Part shown: piece by piece, positions 22,801-35,269 of the stretch
Layout: every line of letters starts with the position of its first letter
How positions within the stretch are numbered: the first letter of the stretch is position 1
Origin: Klebsormidium nitens
Lineage: Eukaryota; Streptophyta; Klebsormidiophyceae; Klebsormidiales; Klebsormidiaceae
NCBI GenBank assembly: GCA_000708835.1
Contig: DF237578.1
Span: 1 to 49,272, forward strand
Direction: 5' to 3'
DNA length: 49,272 bases
Position numbers and translations under genes: made by a program
The notes under the pieces: generated by a model
Database searches by the model: none
What the model saw: only the letters and a program-made list of their open reading frames with translations
What the model was told of the DNA's origin: nothing

Positions 22801-25346
22801 CGAATGGAGGCTTGATGCAGAAACACCGGAGCAGAGAGAGGCGATCCTCGCGGTGTTTCGAAGCGTTGTCAGATAGCATAGTTTGGGATGACACATGAAC
22901 TTCGCTCAGCCTCTCGCATTCCACTATGAGAAGCGAACCGTCTCAGCACTTGCTTTACAAACGAGCGGGCTGGGGGTTAAGATTTTTGCTTGGATATCTA
23001 AGCGTGAAGGCCGCGTGCCTTGATGCTGCGTGAAGCAACCGTTGGCCTTTGATTCGCAGTTCCTCAAATGGGAACGGCCCCAAAATCAAAAAATCAAAAA
23101 ATCAAAAAATCAAAAAATCGTGCTTCAGAGCCGTCAGGAAACTGAGCGGGACATTTACACCGACTACACAAACAGTCGTCTCAACCAGACTGAAAGACAA
23201 ACCCAAAAGTATGCCTCAAAATGGCTACAGAGGTGCAACCTGCTCTGAAGCATGTAATCAAAGGTGTGAGTGCCTTCCTGACCTGCTTCGGAGCACCTTC
23301 GTTCTCAGCCTGTGCTGTCACCTTCGCATACTCGAGGGCCACCTATGAGATCCAGAGGGAGTTCAAACTTTAGGGAAAAGTCTGGCAGCAAGAACTGAGT
23401 AGGTCAACAGAGGCAAAGAATTCAGAGCATCGAGGTTGGTCAGGGTTCCCATTTGTGCACTAATTAATGCTCAAATTTCTGCAGTATGAGACAAAATCCG
23501 TACTTCGAAGAAGCTAGACTGGCCTGACCCCTCCCTGCAATCACGGCCCAAGACTTCAGATGCCTTCTGTATTTATACAGACTTCGATATTAAGTCCTCA
23601 AGAACCATAGGCTTTTTGAACGCCTACCTATAACAAAACTTCTCTTTTTCAGACCCTTCCAGAATGAATGCGTAGAATAGGGAGTAAGCCAGTGCAAAGA
23701 CTGCATGTACAACCTCATCAGACGGAGTATGGCAACAGTGACTTTAGAAGAGACAAAACAATACACACATATCAGAAGGGAAGCGACCCGTATGGAATGA
23801 CTGCAGGTGTGATTCAAATAACAACAGCTCTTCTCGTCATTTCAAATATATATTGGTTGGCATACACAATTGATGCGACCATTGATGACTTTCGAGGGAA
23901 GCTTACTGAAACGATGGAAACGGTCGTTTACTTGGAGACTGAGAGGCAACTGACCTTACCCCCTAGTGAGTGTCCAATGACTGTCTGTGGCCAAGGCAGG
24001 GTTCCGGCCTCAAAGAGGCGAACGAGGTCTTGGCCAGCAGATTGGATGTCGTGAGGTGGTGTTAAGTCTGGGGCGAACGAAGCGTTGAAAAGTTAGAGAG
24101 GCAAGTAAAAGCTGCGCTAGGTGGCTTTCAATTCAGCAGTCAATCAAGAGCTTGCGTTGAAAGCTGACAAGCGCAGCAGAGGAGACTGGTGAGTGCCTCA
24201 ATTGATTAAAAGCCCTTTTAGGGACCAGGTCTGTGAGCAGGCTCTTTCGCACCCGGCGAAGAGCTTGACAATATGGTTTGTAAGTGGCGCCAAGCAGCCG
24301 TGAGCGCGAAAGAATTGAGTATCTGAGCATTCTGTTCAGTCTGCTTGGCGGTATAACCTTCCGTGCCTTCAGCGGATCAGTTGCGAATGGGCACATTGTC
24401 TTCACAGACAAGAGGAAAGCACCTCATCTTCAAGCCTGTTGAGTCAAGCAATACAGCTAGGGATGCTTCTCAGACCAGCATGAGTACGTGGGATGTGGAC
24501 GCCGCATTTAGATCGATGATGTTCTGAATTTACGGGATACATTCAACGTGATTCTTGTGGGATCAGACCTACCGCTTAGCTCATTCGACTTGCCATGGTT
24601 CCTCAGGTCGACGAGCACCATCTGCCAGGACCTTGCATCTAAAAAGGAAGGATGTCATGATGATGAGATCTCATCCGGATAGCTCTTGTAACAACGTAAA
24701 CCTGGTCTCAAAATGATTGTTGCGCTTCTGACTGGCAGCAAGTTGACGGCATTGCGGATACAAGCTGCAACATCACAAGCTGCACATAGGCTGTGATTCA
24801 ATGGCACACGGCTCTTGCAGAAGGTTTCAACAGTCAAGGCGTGCTGTAGCAACCCCTTTCCTGGAAACTATACCGAGAAGTCATCAACAGATCGCCAGTG
24901 AAAGAGATTCGTGCAACTAGCGTCGCAGCCAGGATCTGCATTTCAATACTATCGCGTATTGACATTTGCATAGTCCTCGGTCTTACCACTCATCCATCAC
25001 TACACTGTAGACTCTAGAATTCATGTGCTCGCATACCTGTCCCATGGGCCAGAGCATCAGCCCTCTCAGCCAACTTCCTGGCAGGCGTTCTCCAGTTCCG
25101 CCCCGAACCGAACAATCCATGGATGATCAATGCTGTGAGAGGTGCCCCTTGATCTCCCTTCGCATTTGAGCTGCTTTCCACCACCTCATATGCAAGATTT
25201 GAGAATGACGCTGCTTGCTGAGCCACTGCTTCTCGAAAGAGTGATGTGATCCCAGAACCTTGACGAGTGAGGGGTGAAGTGTTGAGAAGTGCAGCAAGGG
25301 TCGCTGCTCGTGTCCCGTCCACAAAGGGGAATGTCAGTCGCATCAT
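19890..25346 (-). CDS. ABHD11-like alpha/beta hydrolase, eight small exons
   Basis: A serine hydrolase of the alpha/beta fold, closest in recalled pattern to plant homologues of ABHD11. Minus-strand exons are 25346-25037, 24638-24573, 24067-23955, 23342-23283, 22658-22546, 22005-21856, 20693-20653 and 20125-19890. All are GT-AG and in phase, giving 362 residues. The ATG at 25346 follows an in-frame TGA. The oxyanion segment is HGLFGSGRNW (about 75-85), then VDLRNHGKS. The nucleophile elbow GHSLGGK places catalytic Ser159, and NAGHWVH places catalytic His334. VWVLDSVPG (184-192) and the exon 6 segment GFSPGLSEWMGSNL are typical of the family. The N-terminus is Leu/Thr/Ala/Arg-rich and could be an organelle signal. 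The third and fourth exons are short, so the gene is easily missed or split. The substrate is not known from sequence. Confidence 0.93.
21400..21480. repeat. Degenerate telomere-like G-rich tract in hydrolase intron
   Basis: About 80 bases resemble decayed TTAGGG/TTTAGGG units, for example GGTTAGGGTAGGTTTGGG. A C-rich stretch, CCCGTACCCACCCTACACCC, lies about 300 bp further on (around 21750). Both are inside an intron of the alpha/beta hydrolase gene. No perfect array is present, so this may only be biased composition. Confidence 0.4.
23084..23120. repeat. Short tandem repeat (AAAAAATC), about 4-5 copies
   Basis: An 8-bp unit AAAAAATC is repeated head to tail at roughly 23084-23120. It lies in an intron of the minus-strand alpha/beta hydrolase gene, about 160 bp below exon 4 (23283-23342). 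It is an ordinary microsatellite. Confidence 0.85.
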
Positions 25347-26206
25347 GGTGTGGGTGCTCTGTCAACCTGAATGCAGGCCCGTTCTACCTGCATGCAGCAT
25401 TGCCCAGGGTCCTTTCTTGAGGAACTGGATAGCTTATCGCGCGACAGGCAAGTTCCCTTATTATGCCCTCAGGTTCAACCGCAGCGTATCCGTGTTGCTT
25501 TTGTGCTATAGGTAGTTTATCACCATGAAAGGTGCGCGCCTATTTGAAACGTGCGCTTCCAAGTAGCAGAGCACAGACAATGCGGCCAAAGAAACCATTG
25601 GCTGGGCCAAGCTGGGCACAGCATGAACTCTGCGTACCTACTACTTAGTAGTCGGGTCTGCCGTCCTCGTCCTACTTGAAAACAAGGCCTCTGATATTTC
25701 TGCCCGGCAGCGCGGTCCCGGTCGGACTAAAGTCCTATAATGAAACTTCAGTAGGACTCGGGACAGATGCACCGAGCACGTCCGGAAGGCCTTGCGCTGG
25801 TCCGCAGGGCGATACTCGACTCGCCCAGGGGTGTGCGGGCATCCCCTAGGTTTTGTATTTTAGTTGGATAGTTGCACCTTGCATCTGCCTCATGCATTTG
25901 TTGAGCAACAAGCGCAGACTGTAGTGGGCACGGTTGAGCTCTGATATATAGTGTGTTCTTGAAGACAGTGCTTCAAGCCTCAGTGGCCATGTTCTGCACA
26001 CAAAAGCGCCCACGTCCATTGTGCCTTCTTACATAAAAGACTGGCTAAGTTAACATTCAACTCCACATATGACCGCATGCGAATGCTGCTATCTCCTGCG
26101 CAAGCCGCTGGCAAATACAGGATATATAAGAGGTCTGATATTTGGCAGCTTAAAATCTTCCATTTATCTCGGAAACACAGCTCGAAACGTACACAGCCCA
26201 ATCCAA
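25347..26206. promoter_or_regulatory. Spacer upstream of the alpha/beta hydrolase gene and downstream of the thioesterase gene
   Basis: Both neighbours are on the minus strand. This 860-bp stretch should hold the hydrolase promoter and the 3' end of the thioesterase transcript. I see no reading frame with recognisable domains. An imperfect palindrome around GGACTAAAGTCC (near 25727) is the only structure noted. Confidence 0.4.
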
Positions 26207-28474
26207 CTACAACTTTGATGATGGCGATGACGCAACAAACTTGGTGTGACGACCCTCTGCTAGCAGCAACCCATCTTTTTTCCGGCGGACTGTGGCGGAC
26301 GCAACGGCCAAGCTTCGCCCAACTTTCAAAACGCGGGCCTCAATCTCGACGTCCTCCTGCACAAAGAGTGAAGTAGTTCGTTAGGCAAATGCCCAGGCAG
26401 AAGGACTATCTTCTAAATTGAAATGATCAAAAGAGTTCTGGCAATTCTGGAAAGGTTCCAAGATGACTCCCCTGCTCCTCGGAGACAAGCTTCGAGCCTT
26501 TTCAAACACACAGAAGACTACTGCAGTGGAAGGAAAAGATCGTTACGGTCGAGACCTGCGTGAATCGAAAACCCATACCAAGTAATCTCAGGTGTTCGAT
26601 AAGATTGATGCCAAAAAGATGACACCACCATCCCTGTCTCTCCCAAGAACAGCTTCTTTCGAACCAGGAAATCGAGCCGGTTTCAATTTGGTGCCCTCAG
26701 GACGAGCCGTAAATGTAAGGCAAATTTGCTAGAATCAATATCAACGACAAAGCGTGGTCGCCCCAGCTTTCATTCTGCATCAATGGATGCCAGCGACGGA
26801 TTATTGGGCCAGAGAGACAAGGAAACAAACTCATTGCAGTAAGAGACCCGATGTTGACCAGAATCGAGATAATCGCCCCAATAATTCTCTCTGCCCCTCC
26901 ATGTGTTTACGAACGTCTTGGACCTTTCCGACCCCTCTTCGAAATGTCTTGAAGCAGCCAACGTACATCTTTACCTCTTCACTTAGCAGCCTCCGTCGAT
27001 CCGTAATGAGAAACGAGATCAGTCGGCCTCTCAGAAGTGGGTCTGTACGTGGTGAAGGCTAGCCACATATGCGGCAGACCCGATCTAAATCCACTTTATG
27101 CGAGACAAGCATGACTCAAGCCAGCTAATCGGATCCGCATGAAGATCATCATCGATTTCTTCCGCCTTCAGATCACTCACTTGTTCAGCTTGTAAACGCC
27201 ACGTCAATTGCCACCGACTAACTTCACTTGACCCGAATACTTCAGCCCCTATGCTTAATGCTCTTCCCTGCTCACCACTGGAGAAACGCAAGTGAATGAG
27301 CAGAGCAGTATGCTAACCTGGGCCCTTGCTGACGCCATGTATGCAATGCTGAGGTCGACAGAGACGCCTCCAGGTGGGCCCCCGACTGTCCACAGCGCAG
27401 CCGTTGTAAAGACGTCGACCATTGTAGCGATGCAGCCGCCATGCAGCGTGCCATACCGGTTCTGGATTGAGCCCAGGGAATTAGGTGTGAGAAGCCGTCA
27501 TTTCTTTAGGGGGACTTTCGGGCTTAAAAGTCAAGAGTTTCAACCGTTGCAGTTGACTAGACAGCAATTCTTTGTCTGGGTGGCTTAGGAGAGTAAGGCA
27601 CTGCAGGAGTGAGTAGCTGGATCTCTACTGTCTTCCTTTGTGCTTGTTTCGCTGCAGAAAAGGTAGTCGTATCTGGGTTCAACTCAGAACCAGGATCGAC
27701 CTAGGTCCTACCTATTTGCGCAGTACTTGTCTCCCAAGTGAGGCAGAGATGAAACAAGCGAGCAGGCCCCTTCAATTGGCCCTTGGTTTTCGTGATGGAC
27801 GGTGTGTGCTCTTGACGAGCTTCTTCACTCAACAAGATGAGAAGTAGTTGAACCTATGGAGCTGCCAAGGAAATATTCTGGGGGGCTTCTAAAATAGAAG
27901 GGTCAGGCGACCCTTCTATTTTAGAAGCCCCCCAGAAGGACCAATGGACTCTTCTGCCCATGCTTGCAGGATAAGAGTCTTTTGACAGTCATTCAACCTT
28001 GAAGAAGAAAAGTGAAGGAAAGCTGTTAGCTGCTCAATGCCATTCTAGTGCCATAGTCAAACTTCTCAACAGAGGTGGAAATGTGTTCTTCAGCCACCTT
28101 ACCTAAACTACCACTCCGCGTCCTCCAAACAAAAAGTCATGCTTGTCACCTCTGCTCCCCAGACACCACCAAGTAAGAATGTAGCGCACCGCAAACTGAT
28201 ACAACCAAAGCTCAAAGATTTCACACGACAATTTCTACCAGCTCACCAGCATCAGCTTTGTGACTGGCACAGTGCACACGACCCTGCCCTTCTCAGCTTG
28301 AATGTCCTTGACCCCCCCGAAGATCATGCTGTCAAAGCCCCTCGGCCACCCCGCGCTTTCGTCTTCAGCAACTTCCTCTGGAGAGCGGTCGGTTGCCGCG
28401 ACCATTGCTCGCAGCCAGCGGGGGACGCAATCCACCCAGTCCTCATCATCTTTCTTAGAGAAGGCTGGAGTCAT
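26207..28474 (-). CDS. HotDog-fold acyl-CoA thioesterase (ACOT13/Them2-like), three exons
   Basis: A small single-domain thioesterase that hydrolyses acyl-CoA or similar thioesters. Minus-strand exons 28474-28247, 27461-27318 and 26356-26207 join in phase 0 to 173 residues. The ATG at 28474 is the first after an in-frame TAG. Conserved points are FGGVKDIQAEKGRVVCTVPV (about 50-70), the HotDog helix start YGTLHGG (79-85), MVDVFTTAAL, GGVSVDLSIAYM, and the C-terminal EDVEIEARVLKVGRSLA and AEGRHTKF. Length and motif order match plant thioesterase-superfamily proteins of the At3g61200 type. No obvious transit peptide is present, though the first 40 residues are not conserved. It starts 962 bp from the divergent glycosyltransferase gene. 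The exact acyl substrate cannot be told. Confidence 0.92.
27876..27937. repeat. Near-perfect 28-29-bp hairpin in thioesterase intron 1
   Basis: A segment starting TTCTGGGGGGCTTCTAAAAT is followed after about four bases by its reverse complement, ending CCCCCCAGAA at 27937. The arms are near identical over 28-29 bp. It lies in intron 1 of the minus-strand thioesterase gene and has no coding potential. Confidence 0.8.
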
Positions 28475-29436
28475 GATGGAGGATTGCCAATACGCGGATG
28501 CTGGTAGCTGTTTGACTCTTACTTGCTAGTTGTTGATTGCTGGCGTTCAGATGCTGATTAGTGTTTGATTGCTCATTCCCAGTTCCTTGAATGATTGCTT
28601 ACTGCCACGTCTTGAGACGACTTTCCAGCTTGCTGATTTCTAATGTTGGGACAGCGCAGGCAGCCTATGGCCTGAGCAGCACGCAACTGGAGCAAAAGCA
28701 CACTCTTATCAAATGGATGAAAGACACAAATCAGGTTGTTGCAAAGAGGAACGGCAGAACAAACATTCTGTCCGCTTGGCCGTAAAGCGAAACGCCGTCC
28801 TGACCTGCCACAATGAATCCTAGGCTTATTGCGTAAGGCGCCAATTGCTAGGAGCTGAAGCAGTGAAACTTCAGACCGCCTGGCGCTATTATATGACCGT
28901 TCTAAAAGTCTGAGTGACTGCCCCCATCAGCTCGGCCCAGCTAGCCATTCTGCAGGGCCATGAAGAAGTGGTGCGCACTGCGGACAATTCAGCCCTGCCC
29001 TAGCCCTGCTGAATTCAATATAATAGCTGCCCGGTAAAAGACCGCCGGCTTTCGGGACCGGCAACCGAAACTTCTCCTTAATGGTTTTAAATCCAAGAAA
29101 ACGGCAAACCGTTCCAGCACCCACGACGATTCGGGCAAGGCCCCGGGTGGTTGGCGTCTCCAGATTTCTCTCATATTAAAGCTTTTGCACCATCTTTTCT
29201 TCCTGGTCCATTCTTCAGCGTTCAGTTAAACTTTCAGCCTCAGCCTCACTGCCCTCAGCCTCAGGTCTTCTTCAGCCTTCAGGTGCATTTCGTGGCGACG
29301 GAGGAGGGGCTGGACATGAGCTTGTTTTCTCCAACTTTTGCATAGTTAAAGTCTTGTTAGTAATGGCGTCTGCGACCACTTCACTGTAGGCGGAATCCGC
29401 AGTGCTACTGCTAGCCATTGCCCGCCGTTTCGATCA
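28475..29436. promoter_or_regulatory. Divergent promoter region between thioesterase and glycosyltransferase genes
   Basis: The two genes diverge from this 962-bp spacer. Immediately before the glycosyltransferase start there is a pyrimidine-rich leader with repeated CTTCAGCCTCAG-like words (29214-29285), typical of a 5' UTR. I see no third gene. Confidence 0.45.
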
Positions 29437-32163
29437 ATGGCCCCGTTGATGCGCCGCTCGAGGCGCAGCGCCTGGCCCCTCTCCACTCTAGTTCTCTCCG
29501 CCTGCATCGCTCTCTTCCTTCTCTGCCAAGTCCTCCTTGCATACCAATTCTTATGGCGGTCCGCAAACTCTGTCACTAATCCCGATTCAAATCAAAAGCT
29601 CTCCCTGGGGTTCATCAGCCTGGGAGACAGCGTCCCTGCACTTAGCATCATCATAAGCGTCATTGGCGCCAGCGAACGAGAGTACTCCAAGGGTTTCGAC
29701 GCATTAAGAGCCGTTTTCAACAAGGCAAAAGGTTTTCTAGAGGGGGTGGAAGTCGTGATTGTTCACGCCGGAGTGGTAACCGCCCCAAGGCTGACCAACT
29801 TTGGGGATGGGAAACCCAATTGGAGCGTGCAATACGTGCTGCTGCCACGGGAGCCCTCTCACCCAGCTGCCTGGAACCTGGCCATACGGCACTACGCCCG
29901 GGGGGCTTTCTTAACCAAGCTGGACTTTGCTGGGTTTGTGAGGGGGGAGGTCACGCAGATTACGCTGCAAATGCTGGAGAAGAAGGTGCAGCTCTTGCAG
30001 TCGCTGCCGCTTGCGCAGGTGGCTTTTGCAAAGTTTGGGAAGGGAGGAGGAAGTGCGATCAAGTCGTCGGACTTCTTCTCGTTTGATGAGACGAAGAAGC
30101 CAATCGCTGGGTTAAGTCTTGAGCTAGATCGGAGCCCTGTTTGGCGGCAGAGTCTGCACGAGGCGGTTGGTTACTTTGACACAGGGTTAGCGTCCGCCGC
30201 AGAGTGGGCGTTCTGGCTCAAAGCACTCCAGCATGGACTGCAGGCGGTCCGCTTGACTGACGACCCGCTAGGGCTGATGACTGCAGCAGAGCCCAGTGAA
30301 AGTGAGGAGCTAGCAGTGGTTTCAAAGTATTTGTTCGGCGGGCTGGTTAACCTGACTGCGGGCGTGACCCAAAAAGCGGAGGCCTCAACCCAAAAAGCAG
30401 ACGGGTTGAGGATTCTGGTGATCCACGAGCACGTCCCATTTCGCAACGAAGGGGGGGAGAAGCGGCTAATGCAAGTGGTGCACTCGCTAATAGGAAGTGG
30501 CCACAAGGTATGGTACCTCTACAGGGGGTGGGGCGCCAAGCCAGCGCACAGGGCAAAGCTAGAATCTCTAGGCGTTCAGCTGATACCGGACTCGCATCTC
30601 ACGGATCCACGCTCTGAGATTCGGACCCTTCAGAAGCCAGCTGTGTACTTCGAAACCCACGACTTCGACGCCGCGGTCATGACGGCGTGGTTTTACAAGC
30701 AGAACGAGACCGCAGGTTCACTGGCCCTGTCCATCCCGGAGGTGTACTCCCCGCTTATGAGGACATATAACCCACGGAGCTGCGTTGCGGTCCTTACTGA
30801 CGACGTCCATTGGAGCCGGAATCTTGATTCCGTTTGGTGCCATAAAGACGAGGGGCCCGAGTGTTTTAGGAAGCTCAAGGACCGTGAGCAAGCAGTCTAT
30901 CTAGACGCGGACGTTTTGTTCACCGTCTCGGAGTCCGACAGCCGATTTCTCGAGGCGTGGCTCCCCCCCCTCGACCCCCGCCCCCAGTTCCTCCCCTTCG
31001 TCGGGACACTTAACCGCGATAACCGTGCTTCTAACCCACTCTCGCAAAGGGAGATCATCACTTTCGTGGGCTCTAACCACCCCATCAACGAGGCGGGTTT
31101 GAGGTGGTTCTTTGACGAGGTCTTTCCAGTTCTGCAAAATCTGCTAAGGCCTCTGCCGGATGTATACTTGATCGGAGAGGGGTGGAAGGATAGCCCGCTG
31201 TCGAACCCTCTGGGGGTGTGGGCGCCGGGGCTGCTCAAGAGCGACTCTGAACTGGACAAGTACCTGCAGAGGACGCGCGTCTTCATTTCGCCGATGGTGA
31301 AGGGAACTGGTAAGTTCCACTTCAAGCCAAGCTGTTGCTTTGAACATTTCATATCGATCCATAAAGACAAACTGGAAGTCTGTCAAAAATACTGTTCGAT
31401 GATTTTCCGTTACACAAAGATGTGTCAGGCCTACTCGAGATGTCTGAGTAGTCGTCCATCTTTCAATGCTTCTCCCCTTGCTTTTTCGTTTACTGGCTCC
31501 GCCATGCTTTGTCTGGCCTGCACTCCCTCTTCTCGACTTCAAGGCATTGGACGTTTCTCTCTTATGAGATACAGGTTCAGCTCTGGCAAATCATCGCCAT
31601 CGCATCTGCAGGGTTTGACTCATGCTGACATCGACTTTACCGTGCCATTGTCACCTACTTGCCTTCGTCACCAGCGTTTGGTTTAGCATCAAAAGTTCCC
31701 ACTCGATTTGAATCCCCCGCAGTCTCCTACCCATGATCAAACTCCCTTATTGTGCGCCCTTTAAGCTTATAAGAAGAGGGAAGGTTTGACTTCGTCGTTA
31801 TCACGGGCTGCTTGAAATGTTTCTTTCAATCGTTACATTCCCGGCCACAATGTAAGCCCCAGCATCTCCCCTGCAGGCGTCGCAACCAAGAACGTCCTGG
31901 CCATGGAGAACGGGATCCCCCTGGTCACGACCACGTGGGGCAAGAGGGGGCTCCTGGTGCGGGAGAACGAGCCCCCCTTTCTGATTGCGGACCACCCGGC
32001 CGACTTCGCCGGGCACATCATCCGGCTGTTTTCAGACGATCACTTATGGCACGAGATGTCAGACGCCGGCTTATGGCATGTGCGCCACGTGCTGAACCCG
32101 GGCCTACAGGGTGCGGTGTTGGAGGGGCAGCTGCGCGAGTGCGTCGCCCGGAAGCGGGGGTGA
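29437..32163 (+). CDS. Type II membrane glycosyltransferase with GT2-like and GT4-like domains, two exons
   Basis: Exons 29437-31309 and 31877-32163 join in phase (split Gly codon) to 719 residues. Residues about 13-36 (AWPLSTLVLSACIALFLLCQ...) form one signal-anchor membrane segment after a basic N-terminus, so the enzyme probably faces the Golgi lumen. Residues about 65-300 resemble a GT-A/GT2-type fold (LSIIISVIGASEREYSKG, then AAWNLAIRHY and DTGLASAAEWAFWLKALQ). From about 324 (LRILVIHEHVPFRNEGGEKR) a GT-B fold begins. It continues with DADVLFTVSESDSRFL, FVGSNHPINEAGLRWF (about 543), DVYLIGEGW, and the donor-site region GTGVATKNVLAMENGIPLVT, which spans the intron. I cannot assign donor or acceptor sugar. 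The stop codon overlaps a TGACGTCA palindrome. Confidence 0.88.
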
Positions 32164-35100
32164 CGTCAGCGGTGGGAAGGTTGACGTTCGCGGAACGGGG
32201 TCGTCGTCCCCTGGAAGGAAGGAAAGCCGGCGGGGAATGGGTAATGTCAGTAGAAAGAAGGTTGGCGCGAGCTGAGGAAGACGTGCCCCAACGAGGGGCG
32301 GAGAGAAGCTTCGGTTGAGAAAGGTGCCAGCGTTCCAGCTCTGGTTGCGCGTCAGCCGACGGCTTGGGCGAACGCGCTCTGGTGGCAGGACTCGAGACAG
32401 CTCGCCAAGGTAAGATCTTCTGGACATGTGGCAACATTTGAGATCGATGTGACATGTCCTCGAACGTGTTTTGACCCTTTCGGCTGGGCAACCGGGATCT
32501 CGATCGCAGGGCTCGCTGGGAAGATGCACGACCGAGAGGTGAGGCAAGGGGTCAAGGGTCGGAAATGCGGCGGCTGCCAGGGTCCTTTGACAAAGAGAGT
32601 CGAAGGGGAAAGAGAGCTAAGGAAGTGAGTAGATGTATGCAGACCCCAAACCATAGCTGCTATGTGGAGCGTGAAGAATGGGACCGACGTTTCCCGTCGA
32701 TTTCGAAGTTCACGACTTACTCTTCCATCTCTAAGAAATGGTGTTTCACGATCTACTTTTTTCCTGCATTCAAGTGCCACGGGCAGTATATCTGTTGCGC
32801 AATTGATCTTGGGGCAAAGGACGGCCCAAATCGAGCCCCGCGAAAGAGATCGTGGGCAAGAAAGGGACTTTTATTGTAAGCATTGCCTCGGCGCGGGTTG
32901 ATTTTGAGGCCCGGCATTAAATATGCTCACTTATACTCGCGGGGCCCCACCGACCAAACCTGTCCTGAATTTGTCCGAGAGCGACATCTTCTTCCATCCT
33001 CAAATTCGTTCTGTGTAGCTTGCACTCGGCCTCCAGACATTTTGGGACTAGTTTGCCGACACATCCGCCCGAAACACATCCTTTGCGCTCACAGAACATT
33101 TCGTTGCTGCTCTGCCTGGTAGGGACTGTACTCTGCCTGGTGGGGGACTCCTCGGTTGCATCCGTGCAAGGGAGCGAATGAAGTCAACATTCGGGCGCGA
33201 AAACTGCCTGAACTGCTTGTTTCTGTCTCGTCCACAGCCTTCAGAATCAGATGGTATCTCTCAACGCGCGGTTGTCGTCCGGGCGACTTCGAGCATTTCT
33301 TCTTCTTTCGAAATTTCGTCCTTGGCAGCACGCAGGGTGCGGGCGATCCTAAGCACTGCAATTTACTCTGCTGTAGACTTGTCGTCACGGACAGCGCCAC
33401 AACAGCATGCGGAGAAGGGCAAGAACCCAGTCACCCGCCGGTGCCAAGCTCCGAGTTAACGAGCGCGTCACTCGAATGATCTTCGAGGGTTTTCTTACGA
33501 TGTGATGCATTTCAAAAGACATACTTACCTTCGGAACGAAACATTGAAGTTGCACGATGTGGCGCCACTTGTGGTCAGGGTGAGTTAGAGTTTGAAATCA
33601 ACCCACACTTAACTCACAAAGTAAAGCGACGTGTGACTCGCTCAATCAAAGAACGACGCTTGACGAGTTACTGACGAATCCCGAGCAGCTCAGAGATCAA
33701 GCAGGAACGAATTTGACTCGGAGTCGGTATGCGCTTTACAGTCCATCAGTTGTCGACGAATCATATGTGAAAGTGGCAACAATAAGAGCAGACTTCACGG
33801 CCAATCGTAAGGTGTGTTGGTGATTGTCCGGTCGCTTGATTCCACATTGTATTCTCATTTGTTTGGCACGTTCTATGACGAGTATAGCTGAAGCTTATTC
33901 TACGCATGAGTGTCTGCACAGAATTGCATACATGATGTACGTTTCCGTCGAAAATTCACTTAGTATGCACATGAGATTGAAACCAGTTGAGATATGCATA
34001 TGCATGATGTATAGATGCCCGAACGTGTATGTCAATCAACACCATTACCCAGATAAGGCATAATCCGAAACAGCTCTGGTCGTGGATAAACTTGCTTGCC
34101 GCGTCTAAGTTGTAAATAAATGATTATATCATGCATCTTTTTAACTCAAAAGGTATGATAGTATTGTCGGCATGTATTGAATCATCAGTACCATGCATCT
34201 TTTTCATGCATATGATATAAGTTATAACTACAGCTACGTTGGGGGCATGCGCCATGCACATGCATATGCATGCAAAAGTCCTTAATATACGGTCACTACC
34301 TTGCTGTTTCAAATAGGGTCACTGTGATTGATTGACTAAGCTAGCTTCTTATTAGCTGCTGCCGTCGATGTTAATGTACCGGTAGAGTCAAACGCCTCCC
34401 ACACAATCTCAAGCACCTACCTCATACATCCGTGGCCCCGCCAAGCTTGCTAGGCTACCGTGTAAAATTGTACGTGTGCATGTGCTATGCCCGTGACCGA
34501 TATAGGTAGACGGGCCGGAAGTATCGATCCGTCAGACTAGTTAATCCGCTGAAGTTGGGCGGAACGGAACAAGGGAGATTTAGAAGCGCTGCGCGATATC
34601 AGGGCCGATGAGCAGCTCACTAGCGTCCGATGACTCCCTCACCTGCATCCGGCGGTCAGAGTTTCCCCGGTCGTCCATGTGAAGAACGTGCTGTTCGCTG
34701 TCATGCGGGCGTACCTACTACTGACGTCACGGAAGGCATAGGTATTAGGTACTAGAGTCATATGCGCAGTATGGACTCCGGAACGAGAGCACTCCCCCTG
34801 GCCCGAAGGTTGCGGCAGTAACATCGATAATGTGGGTGCACTGAGCAAGGCGTACATTCTACGCTTTTCGACTTCCAGAAACACCAAGCTTGTGCACTCC
34901 AGGTTGCACGATTCAGGCCTCTGTTTCGAAAAAGCAGGGCACGAGAAAAGGAGATAAGAAAGTAGCGGCTTTTGAAGGACATGTGACAAAACTGGTCAGA
35001 AGCGCTACAAACCTCTTTAGTTGACGCAGTGAGAGTGGGGCGACAGGACTAACTGAAGGCATGAAAGAATCGTAAAGGCCATCTTGATCTGTAATGTCTG

Positions 35101-35269
35101 GGTTTGAAATTGCAACTTTTTGGACGCTCTGAGATTTTGCAAGGCAAATGGCAAGGTGCCTGACTGGTTCTTGACCTCAGCCACCTCTGCCACTTAGTGT
35201 TCCACTCAAAACAAGTGCTTTTCATCCAGGGCGTCAGCTGGAGCTTGCACTGAATGACAACAAGCCAAC
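32164..35269. other. Long spacer between glycosyltransferase and ZNFX1-like genes
   Basis: This 3.1-kb stretch contains open frames on both strands but none with a recognisable domain or a convincing splice structure. Its left end should hold the glycosyltransferase 3' UTR and its right end the ZNFX1-like promoter. The part from about 33850 to 34520 is AT-rich and dense in short palindromes (CATATG, ATGCAT, GCATGC, GCTAGC). A lineage-specific gene here cannot be excluded. Confidence 0.4.

Noticed and set aside
23221-23370. Plus-strand short frame beginning MATEVQPALKH
   Set aside because: Its reverse strand is the 60-bp hydrolase exon 4 (VALEYAKVTAQAENEGAPKQ), with correct splice sites and phase. 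The forward frame has no homology.
23668-24054. Plus-strand 128-residue open frame with a membrane-like segment
   Set aside because: It is antisense to the hydrolase exon that encodes GHSLGGK (24067-23955), which has full family support and matching splice phases.
24133-24411. 92-residue minus-strand frame within a hydrolase intron
   Set aside because: No family similarity; composition looks random, and it cannot be spliced between exons 2 and 3 without breaking a good junction.
32164-35269. Possible lineage-specific genes in the long spacer
   Set aside because: Open frames of 60-170 codons exist on both strands, but none has a domain, a convincing splice structure or consistent codon use.
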